38,784 nt of DNA from Streptomyces sp. GC420 (GCF_009916105.1 NZ_JAAAXQ010000025.1:1-38784); one strand, 5' to 3'. Positions 7,289-14,451 are shown, counted from the first letter of the stretch. A program made the numbers and translations. The notes: generated by a model not told the origin, from the letters alone.

Positions 7289-7522
7289 AGCTGCAACTCA
7301 TCTTCGCCCGAGCACCCGGCATGGGCAGATCTCGACAGCCTTGGGCATCAAGACACCGGGTTCGACTACGCCAAGATCGGCGCGCCCAGGATCACCGCGC
7401 TGGGAGAGATGCGCCGGTTCATCGAGTCCCTACCCCCACACGGTCACAACTGGAGGTCGGGAGTACTGAGCTTCTGTCGTTTTTGCAGGTCAGCACGCAT
7501 GCCAGCTGAAGGCATCCGGTGA
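7289..7522 (+). pseudogene. Probable 3' remnant of a lost gene
   Basis: The frame from 7289 to the TGA at 7520-7522 reads like real protein: SPEHPAWADLDSLGHQDTGF, then DYAKIGAPRITALGEMRRFI and ESLPPHGHNW. It has no start codon of its own after the preceding gene. I cannot name the family. The stop lies next to the att-like copy at 7523, so the original gene may have ended at the att junction. Confidence 0.35.
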
Positions 7523-7616
7523 TTCCCGAGACTCAGAACACGGGTTCGATTCCCGTCACCCGCTCCACGACAAAGCTCCAGACCGGCGGCCCGGGGCTTT
7601 GTTATTGTCCGGACCG
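7523..7616 (+). repeat. Diverged att-like copy of tRNA-Gly 3' half (copy 3)
   Basis: The T-arm and acceptor part (GGGTTCGATTCCCGTCACCC) is identical to the tRNA, but the anticodon arm is changed (CGAGACTCAGAACACG) and the terminator is a different sequence (AAAGCTCC...GGGGCTTT) that keeps the hairpin form. This copy is older or came from a different tRNA allele. It is preceded by GCAGGTCAG at about 7484. Confidence 0.85.
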
Positions 7617-7733
7617 CACTGGCATCACGTGCCCGTTGCGCGCCGAAAGGGGTGACATCACCATGCGGATGATCAATCCCTGCACGTACGGTGGGAGCCG
7701 CAGGGGACCCGTCGATTCCCACCGGAGAACGTG

Positions 7734-8138
7734 ATGACCACGCAGCCCGAGCAGCCGACGCGCGGAAGCGGCCAGGACGAGCCGGACGCGGCACGCCGTA
7801 TCGCCCAGCCGGCGAGCACTCCCGAGGGCCTCCGTGCCGCTCTCGCGCTGGTCGCCCCGGATGCGCTGCCGGCCTTCGACGCCGAGCGCGCAGCCGCCCT
7901 GAAGCAGGCCCGCGAACAGGTGAACGCTGCGCCCATGCGCCGTTTCGTCGGGCAGTGGGCCGTCTACGTCGCCATCGAGCGCCACCCGGAACGGGCAGCC
8001 CGGCTCAGGGCGCTGGAAGCCCGTTCGGCCGAGGTCGACGAGATCGGCGAGGCCCGCGAAATCGCGGCCGAGATCGGCCACATCCTCGACGAAGCATGCG
8101 CCGAAGCCGGCATCGACAACCGCCGAGGAGCAGCGTGA
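7734..8138 (+). CDS. DUF6247-like putative antitoxin
   Basis: A 134-residue soluble, Ala- and Glu-rich, helical protein starting MTTQPEQPTRGSGQDE. The core RAALALVAPDALPAFDAERAAALKQ followed by an Arg/Trp segment (MRRFVGQWAVYVAIERHPER) resembles the DUF6247 family of actinobacteria; the assignment is by eye. I chose the ATG at 7734, five bases after GGAGA; the GTG at 7731 is also possible. It overlaps the next gene as GTGA, as in toxin-antitoxin pairs. A truncated duplicate with an 18-bp internal deletion lies at 14233-14451. Confidence 0.65.
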   Translation: MTTQPEQPTRGSGQDEPDAARRIAQPASTPEGLRAALALVAPDALPAFDAERAAALKQAREQVNAAPMRRFVGQWAVYVAIERHPERAARLRALEARSAEVDEIGEAREIAAEIGHILDEACAEAGIDNRRGAA

Positions 8139-8425
8139 GCGACCAGGACGAGTGGCGCTGGGAGTACGACCCGGACGCCGAGCACGTCGTGGCCGGCCTG
8201 CCCGCACACGTTGTGGCCGAAGTAGAACGGCTGGCAGGAGAGATGGTGGCGCTCGCCGAGGTCGGCGTAGACGTCACAGACCTCGGGGTAGGTCCGCAGC
8301 AGGGCGTACCGGGCGGCGTACGGCGGATCCCACTGCTCTCGGACGGCTGGTTCTACGCGCTGCCCCTGCCCCGCGTGCGTCTCATCGCAATCACGCGAGT
8401 GATCCCCCCGTTCGCCCATCTCTGA
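8135..8425 (+). CDS. RelE-like small protein, putative toxin partner
   Basis: A 96-residue protein from a GTG that overlaps the upstream stop as GTGA. It starts VSDQDEWRWEYDPDAEHVV and contains GLPAHVVAEVERLAGEMVAL, then a beta-rich end (GVRRIPLLSDGWFYALPLPR, VRLIAITRVIPPF). The order of helix pair followed by strands resembles RelE/ParE-fold toxins, with the family-like GWFY strand, but the catalytic residues cannot be assigned. With the DUF6247-like gene it forms a two-gene cassette inside an att-bounded unit. Confidence 0.55.
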   Translation: MSDQDEWRWEYDPDAEHVVAGLPAHVVAEVERLAGEMVALAEVGVDVTDLGVGPQQGVPGGVRRIPLLSDGWFYALPLPRVRLIAITRVIPPFAHL

Positions 8426-8621
8426 AATCCCGCCCCACGGTCGTTCGGACGAGACCCGAAGTCGTCCCACGACCGGCGGCCATCCGTCCATGAACTCACG
8501 TGAGCAGTGCCGGACGATGCCCAGTCGCTCACCGACAGACTTGGAAAGCGTGTGGGCCGGCCTCGGTATGGCCCGGGGCACGGCCCATCGGATGCCCCAT
8601 CGGCGGACTACGTTGATCACC

Positions 8622-8906
8622 GTGGACGAGGAACCGATCACCATCAAGCTCAGCCATGATCAAGCATTCGTGCTGTCGGACTGGCTGCACAAGGTCATGT
8701 TCGACTCGGACGACCTCAGCGGCATCGTGAAGGACCGAGCGGTGTGGTCTCCGATCTACGCCATCTCGGGCACCCTCGACAAGTCACTCGTCGAGATCTT
8801 CATGCCCGACTACGAGACCCGCCTCTCCGCGGCCAGGCGACGCCTTCTCGACGCCATGGGCAACGAGGACGACGAGCATGGGGAAGCCCCGCCAGGGCAG
8901 CAATGA
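8622..8906 (+). CDS. Conserved hypothetical protein
   Basis: A 94-residue product when read from the GTG at 8622 (VDEEPITIKLSHDQAFVLSD). The sequence WLHKVMFDSDDLSGIVKDRA followed by VWSPIYAISGTLDKSLVEIF is well balanced and looks like a folded soluble protein; the C-terminus is charged. A longer frame opens at 8490 but its first 44 residues look non-coding. No clear ribosome binding site precedes 8622. I recognise it only as the sort of small orphan protein found in Streptomyces accessory regions; no function is implied. Confidence 0.55.
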   Translation: MDEEPITIKLSHDQAFVLSDWLHKVMFDSDDLSGIVKDRAVWSPIYAISGTLDKSLVEIFMPDYETRLSAARRRLLDAMGNEDDEHGEAPPGQQ

Positions 8907-8929
8907 CCCCGGGGCTGTGTGCACGGCAA

Positions 8930-9010
8930 GCGCACCAGAGCGCACCAGATCGGGCGGCGATCACCGGTCAACCGCAGTCACAGCGGAGGCCGGAACATGT
9001 TTCGATTCCG
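8930..9010 (+). repeat. Conserved att-flank module, copy 3 (broken)
   Basis: GCACCAGAGCGCACCAGAT and GGCGATCACCGGTCAACCGC match the module at 6182 closely, but no att-like copy follows. Instead it runs through TTTCGATTCCGAG, which resembles the tRNA T-loop, straight into the duplicated XRE segment at 9011. This looks like a recombination scar. Confidence 0.5.
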
Positions 9011-9132
9011 AGCTCTATACGTGAGATCCCGGGTTGGGTCACGCCCGCCCGACGGGCGAGCTCACTTTGCGAGATGCCAAGTTGCCGACGCCTCTCTCGC
9101 ACTCCGTCAGCCAGTCGCTGCGCATAGTCCAC
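9011..9132 (-). pseudogene. 3'-truncated duplicate of the 86-residue XRE gene
   Basis: It matches 3618-3739 without gaps and about 95% identity by eye. Only the first 40 or so codons (start at 9132, through the HTH) remain; the gene is cut at 9011, where the att-flank scar begins. Confidence 0.75.
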
Positions 9133-9141
9133 CGCGCACCC

Positions 9142-9457
9142 CTACGCCGCGCGCCTGTCGAAGGACACAGCGGCGCCGCCCGACGGAGCCAGGTGCACGT
9201 CCACGCCGACCTCCAGGGCCGCAGCCAGCCGGGCCAGCAGATCCGAGGTGACCGGCAGCACTCCACCGACCTCAATGCTGTCGACCTCGTCGGCGGAAGT
9301 ACCGAGCCGGCGCGCCAGGTCGTCCTGCGAAAGACCCAGTTCTGCACGCCGGTCGTAGACGAGCTGGCCGAGCGCCATGGCCAGCCGGATCTGCTCACGC
9401 TCCACCGCCACCTCGGGCGGCTCGGTGTACCCCTCGGCCAGCTTCCAGCGTGCGTGG
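9142..9457 (-). pseudogene. Duplicate HigA-type antitoxin, 5' end lost, toxin missing
   Basis: It is nearly identical to 3749-4082 and keeps the whole HTH and C-terminus (ending SGGAAVSFDRRAA). It lacks 18 bp (six residues, RERQLA) that lay between two GGCCAGC repeats, and its start codon and the entire HigB-like toxin gene are gone: homology ends at 9457. An internal GTG (in EVAVERE) could still give a shortened antitoxin, so an anti-addiction role in trans to the toxin at 4084 is possible but unproven. Confidence 0.75.
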
Positions 9458-9471
9458 CCGGCGAATGACCC

Positions 9472-9565
9472 GTGCCAGATGCGTGCCAGAACGAGGAGGG
9501 AACCGCGGTCAAGAGCGGTCAGGAAGGCGGCTTCCCCGTACGGCGCTGGATGGCTTTCTCCGCAG
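9472..9565 (+). repeat. Conserved att-flank module, copy 4
   Basis: GTGCCAGATGCGTGCCAGAA, then GAACCGCGGTCAAG and CCGCAGGTCAGG at about 9560. It is closest to the module at 4570 and lies about 128 bp ahead of the att-like copy at 9600. Confidence 0.55.
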
Positions 9566-9599
9566 GTCAGGACCCCGCCCAGTCCCATTCGCCCGATGA

Positions 9600-9686
9600 T
9601 TCCCAAGCTCAGAGCGCGGGTTCGATTCCCGTCACCCGCTCCACGACGAAGGCCCAGGTCACAGACCCGGGCCTTTCTTGTTGTCC
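9600..9686 (+). repeat. att-like copy of tRNA-Gly 3' half plus terminator (copy 4)
   Basis: It is identical or almost identical to 6309-6395 through the terminator hairpin and TTGTTGTCC. It is the rightmost copy in the array and ends the duplicated-antitoxin unit. Confidence 0.92.
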
Positions 9687-9780
9687 CGGCCAGGCTGAGC
9701 GTCTCATGCCCGAGGCGCACCCAAAGGGCTCCGGGCGTACCACGGAGGCCCGAACGCGAGCATCCGGGGCAGCGGCCCTC

Positions 9781-10119
9781 TCAGGCGACGGTGTACTCGG
9801 CATCCCCGAAGTCCGCGACCACCCGTAGCCGACCACCGAGAGCCTCCACATAGGCTCGGAGTGTCGCGACCTCGGCGCGGTCCAGCTCGCCGTTCTCGAT
9901 CGCGGACACCCGGGGGGCCGAGACTCCCATCGATGCGGCGACCTGGCGCTGGGTCAGTGCCTGCTCGCGGCGGACCTCTGCAAGTTTGTGAGCGCGCACT
10001 TCTGCCGTCAGCCGGTCCATGGCCGCCCGCTTCTCCTGTGCCGACCGCACCGGCAACCCGGCGGCTTCACGCCTCTCGCGCGCCTTTCGCTTGGTCTCCT
10101 CCCAGCTGACCGCAGTCAT
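9781..10119 (-). CDS. XRE-family antitoxin-like protein
   Basis: A 112-residue protein. The HTH is at about residues 55-77 (LTQRQVAASMGVSAPRVSAI), followed by ENGELDRAEVATLRAYVEAL and a strand-rich end (GGRLRVVADFGDAEYTVA) that is typical of HigA-type antitoxins paired with RelE/HigB toxins. The long basic N-terminal helix (KRKARERREA) is also usual for this group. It overlaps the end of a toxin remnant by 4 bp (ATGA), so it is an antitoxin whose partner has been damaged. Confidence 0.82.
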   Translation of the reverse strand: MTAVSWEETKRKARERREAAGLPVRSAQEKRAAMDRLTAEVRAHKLAEVRREQALTQRQVAASMGVSAPRVSAIENGELDRAEVATLRAYVEALGGRLRVVADFGDAEYTVA

Positions 10120-10376
10120 TCGTACTCCCTGGTGTCAAGATCGGCCAGATGTGCTCGGTAGCGCTTCTCGGCAATCGGAATGTTGGCGTCGTACCAGCGC
10201 TGCCAGTTTCCCGCCTTGTCGCCGGCCACCAGCAGCACCGCCCGGCGTACCGAATCGAACGCGAAGAGGATCCGGACCTCACTGCTCCCGGACGACCCCG
10301 GTCTCAGCTCCTTCAAGTGATGATTCTCGGCACCCTTGATTCAAACGACGCCAGACGCGGGCGTACACCGGCGCCC
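10116..10376 (-). pseudogene. Broken RelE/HigB-family toxin
   Basis: The C-terminal part is intact and diagnostic: MKELRPGSSGSSEVRILFAF, then DSVRRAVLLVAGDKAGNWQR and WYDANIPIAEKRYRAHL. Upstream the same frame continues as IKGAENHHLKELRP but meets a TGA at about 10339-10341 where related toxins have a coding residue, and farther up the frame is lost at the IS21-like end at 10377. The N-terminal third is missing, so the toxin is probably inactive while its antitoxin remains intact. A short product from the codon at 10316 cannot be excluded. Confidence 0.7.
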
Positions 10377-11462
10377 TGTGGACGGTCACGTAATTCCCCA
10401 GGGCTACGGTCACGTAATTCCCCAGGCTTCGATCCCGTCGTTCCGGAGGGGTGTCCGGGGCCAGCGTGCCTGAAGGCGGCCCGAACTACCGCCCTGAGCG
10501 GAGGCCACCCCAATTCACATGACAGTTGCGAGCCAGCTCCGCGATCATTGGCCGATGACCACGAGACCGGACCTTCTCAGTCTGAGAATCGCGTGCCCTC
10601 CACCCGACGAGGGCGGCGTGGAGGTCCGCCCGATCGTCAATGGCCGGGATCTTCTGGCCGAGGTGGTCCCCGGTGGTGTGGGAGGCTCCCGGTACCTGGG
10701 AGTAGGCCCCAGGGATCTGCTGGGCCAGGACGGGTCGTTGCATGCCACGGCGACGCCCCACGAGGTTCGTCTTGCTTGGTCCGGGTGCGGCGTGGAGGAG
10801 TGCTGTGGCGCGCTGTACATGAGGGTCACGCGTAACGGGGATCATGTTGTCTGGGCGGGCTGGCGCGACCTGGCCAATCAGGACTTCGACCTGCCGGAGC
10901 TTCGGTTCACCGCAGGTCAGTACGAGGCCGAGGTCCTGCGAGCCGGAGAGGACCGCAGTTGGGAGTGGCCGGCAGGAGCGGTTGCGCGGCTGCTTGAGGC
11001 GGGGCTGAGGGGACGCGGGGACTGGCTCGTCAGGTGGGACTGCGAGTTGGAAGGCGTCTGGGCCTCCCGCAAGGAACCCGATCGAATCCACGTCGTCCTG
11101 AGGCATCCCCGTAACCGGGCCGATGCAGATCTGCCCTGGCTACAGTTCGGGATGACCCTCCCGATCTCCGCGGACGCCCCATCGGTCCAAGCCGAGCGCC
11201 TTGAAGCGCGGCTGACCGGAGGCGATCCCCGTGCCACCGCCGAGGTCTGGGGAGGTTCGCATGATGCCGAGCAACTGGGCTACCCATGGCCGCCGGTCGA
11301 CCCGCTGTTCATGTGAACGGCAGGGCGAGGCGAGGTTGGGCCTTCCCCTGCCGTTGGACATCCACTCGCAACCGCCATCCCCATGGGGAAGCGTGACCGT
11401 GCGGGTGGGGAATTACGTGACGCTGATCATGTAGATCGTGGGGAAAAGCGTGACCGCTGACA
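10377..11462 (+). mobile_element. IS21-like element ends without transposase genes
   Basis: The left end starts TGTGGACGGTCACG and holds two 20-bp direct repeats (CGGTCACGTAATTCCCCAGG at 10383 and 10407). The right end, read inward on the minus strand, starts TGTCAGCGGTCACG and holds three related repeats (plus-strand GGGGAAAAGCGTGACCG at 11440, GGGGAATTACGTGAC at 11407, GGGGAAGCGTGACCG at 11385). Inverted ends beginning TGT with several internal repeats are a mark of the IS21 family. No istA or istB is present; the only gene between is an unrelated hypothetical. No clear target duplication is seen. Confidence 0.6.
10555..11316 (+). CDS. Conserved hypothetical protein carried between IS21-like ends
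   Basis: A 253-residue soluble protein from the ATG at 10555 (MTTRPDLLSLRIACPPPDEG); an ATG at 10519 would add 12 residues. It contains GVEVRPIVNGRDLLAEVV, a Cys cluster in GCGVEECCGALYMRVTRNGD, and DRSWEWPAGAVARLLEAGLR, and ends AEQLGYPWPPVDPLFM. The CGVEECC segment could bind a metal. The pattern recalls a conserved Streptomyces family of unknown function; I would not assign a role. It is not a transposase, so it appears to be cargo of, or captured by, the flanking ends. Confidence 0.65.
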   Translation: MTTRPDLLSLRIACPPPDEGGVEVRPIVNGRDLLAEVVPGGVGGSRYLGVGPRDLLGQDGSLHATATPHEVRLAWSGCGVEECCGALYMRVTRNGDHVVWAGWRDLANQDFDLPELRFTAGQYEAEVLRAGEDRSWEWPAGAVARLLEAGLRGRGDWLVRWDCELEGVWASRKEPDRIHVVLRHPRNRADADLPWLQFGMTLPISADAPSVQAERLEARLTGGDPRATAEVWGGSHDAEQLGYPWPPVDPLFM

Positions 11463-12166
11463 CCCCCTGTCCGGCTGTCGCACCGGTCGACAACAGCCGC
11501 CAGAGCGGGATCAGATCGAACTCCTGAAGCGGGTGTCGAGGCCCGATCCTCAGCCGACTACCAAGCCTTCCGACCACCATTGATACTCAATGGACCTTCA
11601 GCCCGTGGTTCGGGAGGAGGAGGCACGCGGCCAGCGCTGGCAGGTCTCGCTCTTGGCCATCGACGAAGCCCGGCCGTCGGTTAGGTCCCGGGCTGTTCCC
11701 GGGCCGCCCCCAGACAGAACCGGGGATGCAGCTGCGCTACAGAGCTGGGCACCTCGGATGCCGACCGCGCGTCCGTGACCCTAGCCGTAGTCACTGACAA
11801 CGGCCTGCTCATGAGAAGCCAGTGGGCGTCAGCGCCGGGCCGTCTCTGGGCCGTCCGAGGCCGCTCGGCAGTGGCCGATGACGACCAACGACGGCCACCA
11901 GGCGCACGGGCCCATTGCCCCTGAGCAGGGAAAACCCAGCTCATCAAGATCCCCGGCAAGACCCTGGGCAAGAAGAAGCGAATCGAAGGGCCTCCTGCCC
12001 GCGAGGAACTCGCGGGCAGGAGGCCCTTCGATGTCCTGAGGCCACTGCTGGGCTATCAGACGGGGGACTTCTATCTCTGTCCCTGGCCGCCAGCACCCGG
12101 AGCCGCCAAAGGCTGTCGGGACGCGCCGTGTTCCGCGATTCGCGGACACGGTTTCCGCTCAGGGCC
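11463..12166. other. Gene-free region with a very strong hairpin
   Basis: No supportable gene is seen. The region holds a 24-bp perfect inverted repeat (11982-12005 and 12009-12032) with a 3-nt loop, best read as a terminator; it could stop the FAD oxidoreductase gene to its right, which is transcribed leftward. The stretch just before it (IKIPGKTLGKKKR in plus frame) may be the tail of a lost gene. Confidence 0.55.
11982..12032. terminator. 24-bp stem terminator hairpin
   Basis: A perfect 24-bp stem with loop GAA, about 135 bp past the stop of the FAD oxidoreductase gene. Confidence 0.8.
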
Positions 12167-13690
12167 TCAGTCCGTGCTCGGTCGGCGGGTCGCGGGCGGG
12201 ATGCTCTGGTCGTACTGGAAGACGTTGTGCGGGTCGTACTTCGCCTTGATCTTTCGCAGTCGGTCGAAGTTGGACCCCCAGTAGGCGGTCTCCCAGTCCT
12301 GCATGCCGATGTTCGGCACGTTGACGTAGGCGCCGTCCACGTAGGGGCGCAGTGCATGGCTGAATTCGGCGATCCAGGCCTGGGCCTGCGGGGTGAGCGG
12401 GTCGCAGACGCCCGGCTGGTCGGAACGGGTCCCCCAGCCGGCGCCGGGCTCGGAGTAGAAGATCGCGTCGCGGTGCGGGAACGCCGTGCCGCCGCGGGGG
12501 CTCCTCCTGACCGCCCCGCCGAACGCCTGGGTGAAGAAGTTGCTGTCGTCCGTCGGTGCGTCCTGCATGAACGAGGAGATCACGTCGATCGCCTTGCTCG
12601 GGAACGGCTTCCTGGTGAACTGCGAGTAGAACTTCCAGTTCGCGGGTTCCTGCTCTGTCGGGATCTGGAATCCCGAGTACACCTGGCCCCAGTTTCCTAC
12701 CTGCACCGACACCTGGGGGCTGCCGACCGACAGGATCGGGGCCAGCAGCTTCTTCGCCTCCGCAGGTGTTCCTTCCGCGAGGACCGCGAACAGCAGGGTC
12801 TGGTTCCGGTGCACTTCGAGCTGGGTGCCGAGGCGGTCGTCGGCGTACGGCGCAGTGCGCTGCCAGGCGTCGAAGACCCTACGCAGGTCGCCGATTCCGT
12901 CCCACGTGGCCTGCACATACGTGACGCTCTTCAGCGGGGCCACTTTGTAGGTGAGTGAGGTGACGATCCCGAAGTTGCCGTTTCCCGCTCCACGCAGCGC
13001 CCAGAGCAGGTCCGAGTTGTTGTTCAGATCGGTCTTGATCACCTTGGCGCACTCGGCGCCTTCCGCGACGACGACCTCGGCGCCGATCAGGCTGTCGCAG
13101 GCCATGCCGAGCCAGCGGGTGAGGAAGCCGAAGCCGCCGCCGAGCGTCGCCCCGGCCAGGCCCACGCTGCCTTCGGTCCCTGTCGTCACCGCGAAGTTCT
13201 GCTTCGCGAGCGTGGTCACCGCTTCCAGCTGGCTGAGTCCGGCGCCGACCGTCGCGACACGAGCGGCGCTGTCGATGTGGACCGACTTCAGCTCGCTGAT
13301 GTCGATCACGAGGCCGCTGTCGACGTTCGACCAGCCTTCAAGACTGTGGCGGCCGCTCCGGATCCGCAGCGCGACGCCGTTCTGCCGTGCCCACGTCAGG
13401 GCGTTGACCACGTCCTGGGTGTTCTGAGCAAAGACGATGACCAGCGGATAGTGAGAGAAGAGCTGGTCCCAGCCGAGGCGCGCGTCCGTGTACCCGGGGT
13501 CGTTGGGGCGGACGATGCGGCCGGTCAGCTTCGCCCGCGGACACTCCGCCCCGTACGCCTCGCTCACGGAGGCCGCGGTCACGGCACTCGCACCGGGGGC
13601 TTCGGCGGCCGCGACGCCCGGCACGACGACCGCGCCGGCACCGGCGACCGCCGTCGTCTTGAGCAGTCTGCGACGGGAAAAGTCGTTCAT
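12167..13690 (-). CDS. Tat-exported FAD-linked oxidoreductase (BBE type)
   Basis: A 507-residue protein. The N-terminus MNDFSRRRLLKTTAVAGAGA is a twin-arginine signal (SRRRLLK), so it is exported folded. The FAD-binding domain spans about residues 60-240 and includes RSGRHSLEGW, where H115 is the expected covalent flavin attachment site, and GSVGLAGATLGGGFGF. The position where bicovalent relatives have Cys is Ser175 here, so flavin should be held by His only. The C-terminal berberine-bridge-like motif is YWGSNFDRLRKIKAKYDPHN. The start at 13690 has a GGGAGGA site; 13723 does not. Substrate is unknown; relatives oxidise sugars or secondary metabolites. Confidence 0.9.
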   Translation of the reverse strand: MNDFSRRRLLKTTAVAGAGAVVVPGVAAAEAPGASAVTAASVSEAYGAECPRAKLTGRIVRPNDPGYTDARLGWDQLFSHYPLVIVFAQNTQDVVNALTWARQNGVALRIRSGRHSLEGWSNVDSGLVIDISELKSVHIDSAARVATVGAGLSQLEAVTTLAKQNFAVTTGTEGSVGLAGATLGGGFGFLTRWLGMACDSLIGAEVVVAEGAECAKVIKTDLNNNSDLLWALRGAGNGNFGIVTSLTYKVAPLKSVTYVQATWDGIGDLRRVFDAWQRTAPYADDRLGTQLEVHRNQTLLFAVLAEGTPAEAKKLLAPILSVGSPQVSVQVGNWGQVYSGFQIPTEQEPANWKFYSQFTRKPFPSKAIDVISSFMQDAPTDDSNFFTQAFGGAVRRSPRGGTAFPHRDAIFYSEPGAGWGTRSDQPGVCDPLTPQAQAWIAEFSHALRPYVDGAYVNVPNIGMQDWETAYWGSNFDRLRKIKAKYDPHNVFQYDQSIPPATRRPSTD

Positions 13691-14110
13691 GGTCCGTGTC
13701 CTCCCGACCACCAGCGGGCGCAAATCAACCCTTTATGGACTATTCATGCGAAGCGGACGTTAGCAAGGGCGACCACGGTGGACTGTCTCGACACGCTCGC
13801 AACCACGACCGCGGCGCCTGACGCTGTAGGTCCGGCACGAGCCGGATGCGCCCGGCCGGTGATGCGACCGCCCAGGCCAGGCAACACCCTTCCGTTTCCG
13901 TCTCATTCAGCGGCGGCCGTGGGCGTTCAACCGAGATCCAGCGGCCCAGCAGGCGGGATGGTCGCACAGGCCTGAACGCAGGTGAACGGCTTCGCACGCG
14001 GCCCCGGCAGCCACCAACAGACGTGGGAAGCGTGCGCCTACCAGTGCATCCGTCGATGGCGGTGACGGCAGCGCTGACGGCAACGACGGCAGCGGTCAGC
14101 AGCCAGCCAC
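13691..14110. other. Gene-free region
   Basis: The first 60 bp should hold the promoter of the FAD oxidoreductase gene. The rest has no supportable gene. At 13973-14000 the sequence TGAACGCAGGTGAACG and the following 40 bp resemble 22075-22120, a short dispersed repeat of unknown kind. Confidence 0.4.
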
Positions 14111-14451
14111 GGCAGGCTGAGCGTCTCGTGCCCCCTGCGTACAGAACGGGGTGGCATCACCATGCGGATGATCAATCCCTGCACGTACGGTGGGAGCCGC
14201 AGGGGACCCGTCGATTCCCACCGGAGAACGTGATGACCACGCAGCCCGAGCAGCCGACGCGCGGAAGCGGCCAGGACGAGCCGGAAGCGGCACGCCGTAT
14301 CGCCCAGCCGGCGAGCGCCGCTCTCGCGCTGGTCGCCCCGGATGCGCTGCCGGCCTTCGACGCCGAGCGCGCAGCCGCCCTGAAGCAGGCCCGCGAACAG
14401 GTGAACGCTGCGCCCATGCGTCGCTTCGTCGGACAGTGGGCCGTTCACGTC
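14111..14451 (+). repeat. Displaced fragment of a tRNA-linked unit
   Basis: 14155-14451 matches 7656-7970 closely, less an 18-bp deletion. The lead-in at 14111-14133 (GGCAGGCTGAGCGTCTCGTG) matches 9688-9711, the sequence just after the rightmost att-like copy. So this segment seems to come from the right edge of an att copy plus the start of a DUF6247-like gene, now about 4.5 kb away from the array. Confidence 0.8.
14233..14451 (+). pseudogene. 3'-truncated DUF6247-like gene
   Basis: It starts like the gene at 7734 (MTTQPEQPTRGSGQDE), lacks six codons (TPEGLR) and is cut after GQWAVHV at about 14451. The frame continues on the opposite strand of the DUF5994 gene but that part is not coding for the family. 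Its RelE-like partner is absent. Confidence 0.75.

Noticed and set aside
3397..9690. Integrase or recombinase gene for the att-like repeats
   Set aside because: I looked through all frames for tyrosine-recombinase (RHxxRY) or serine-recombinase patterns and found none, so no such gene is called.
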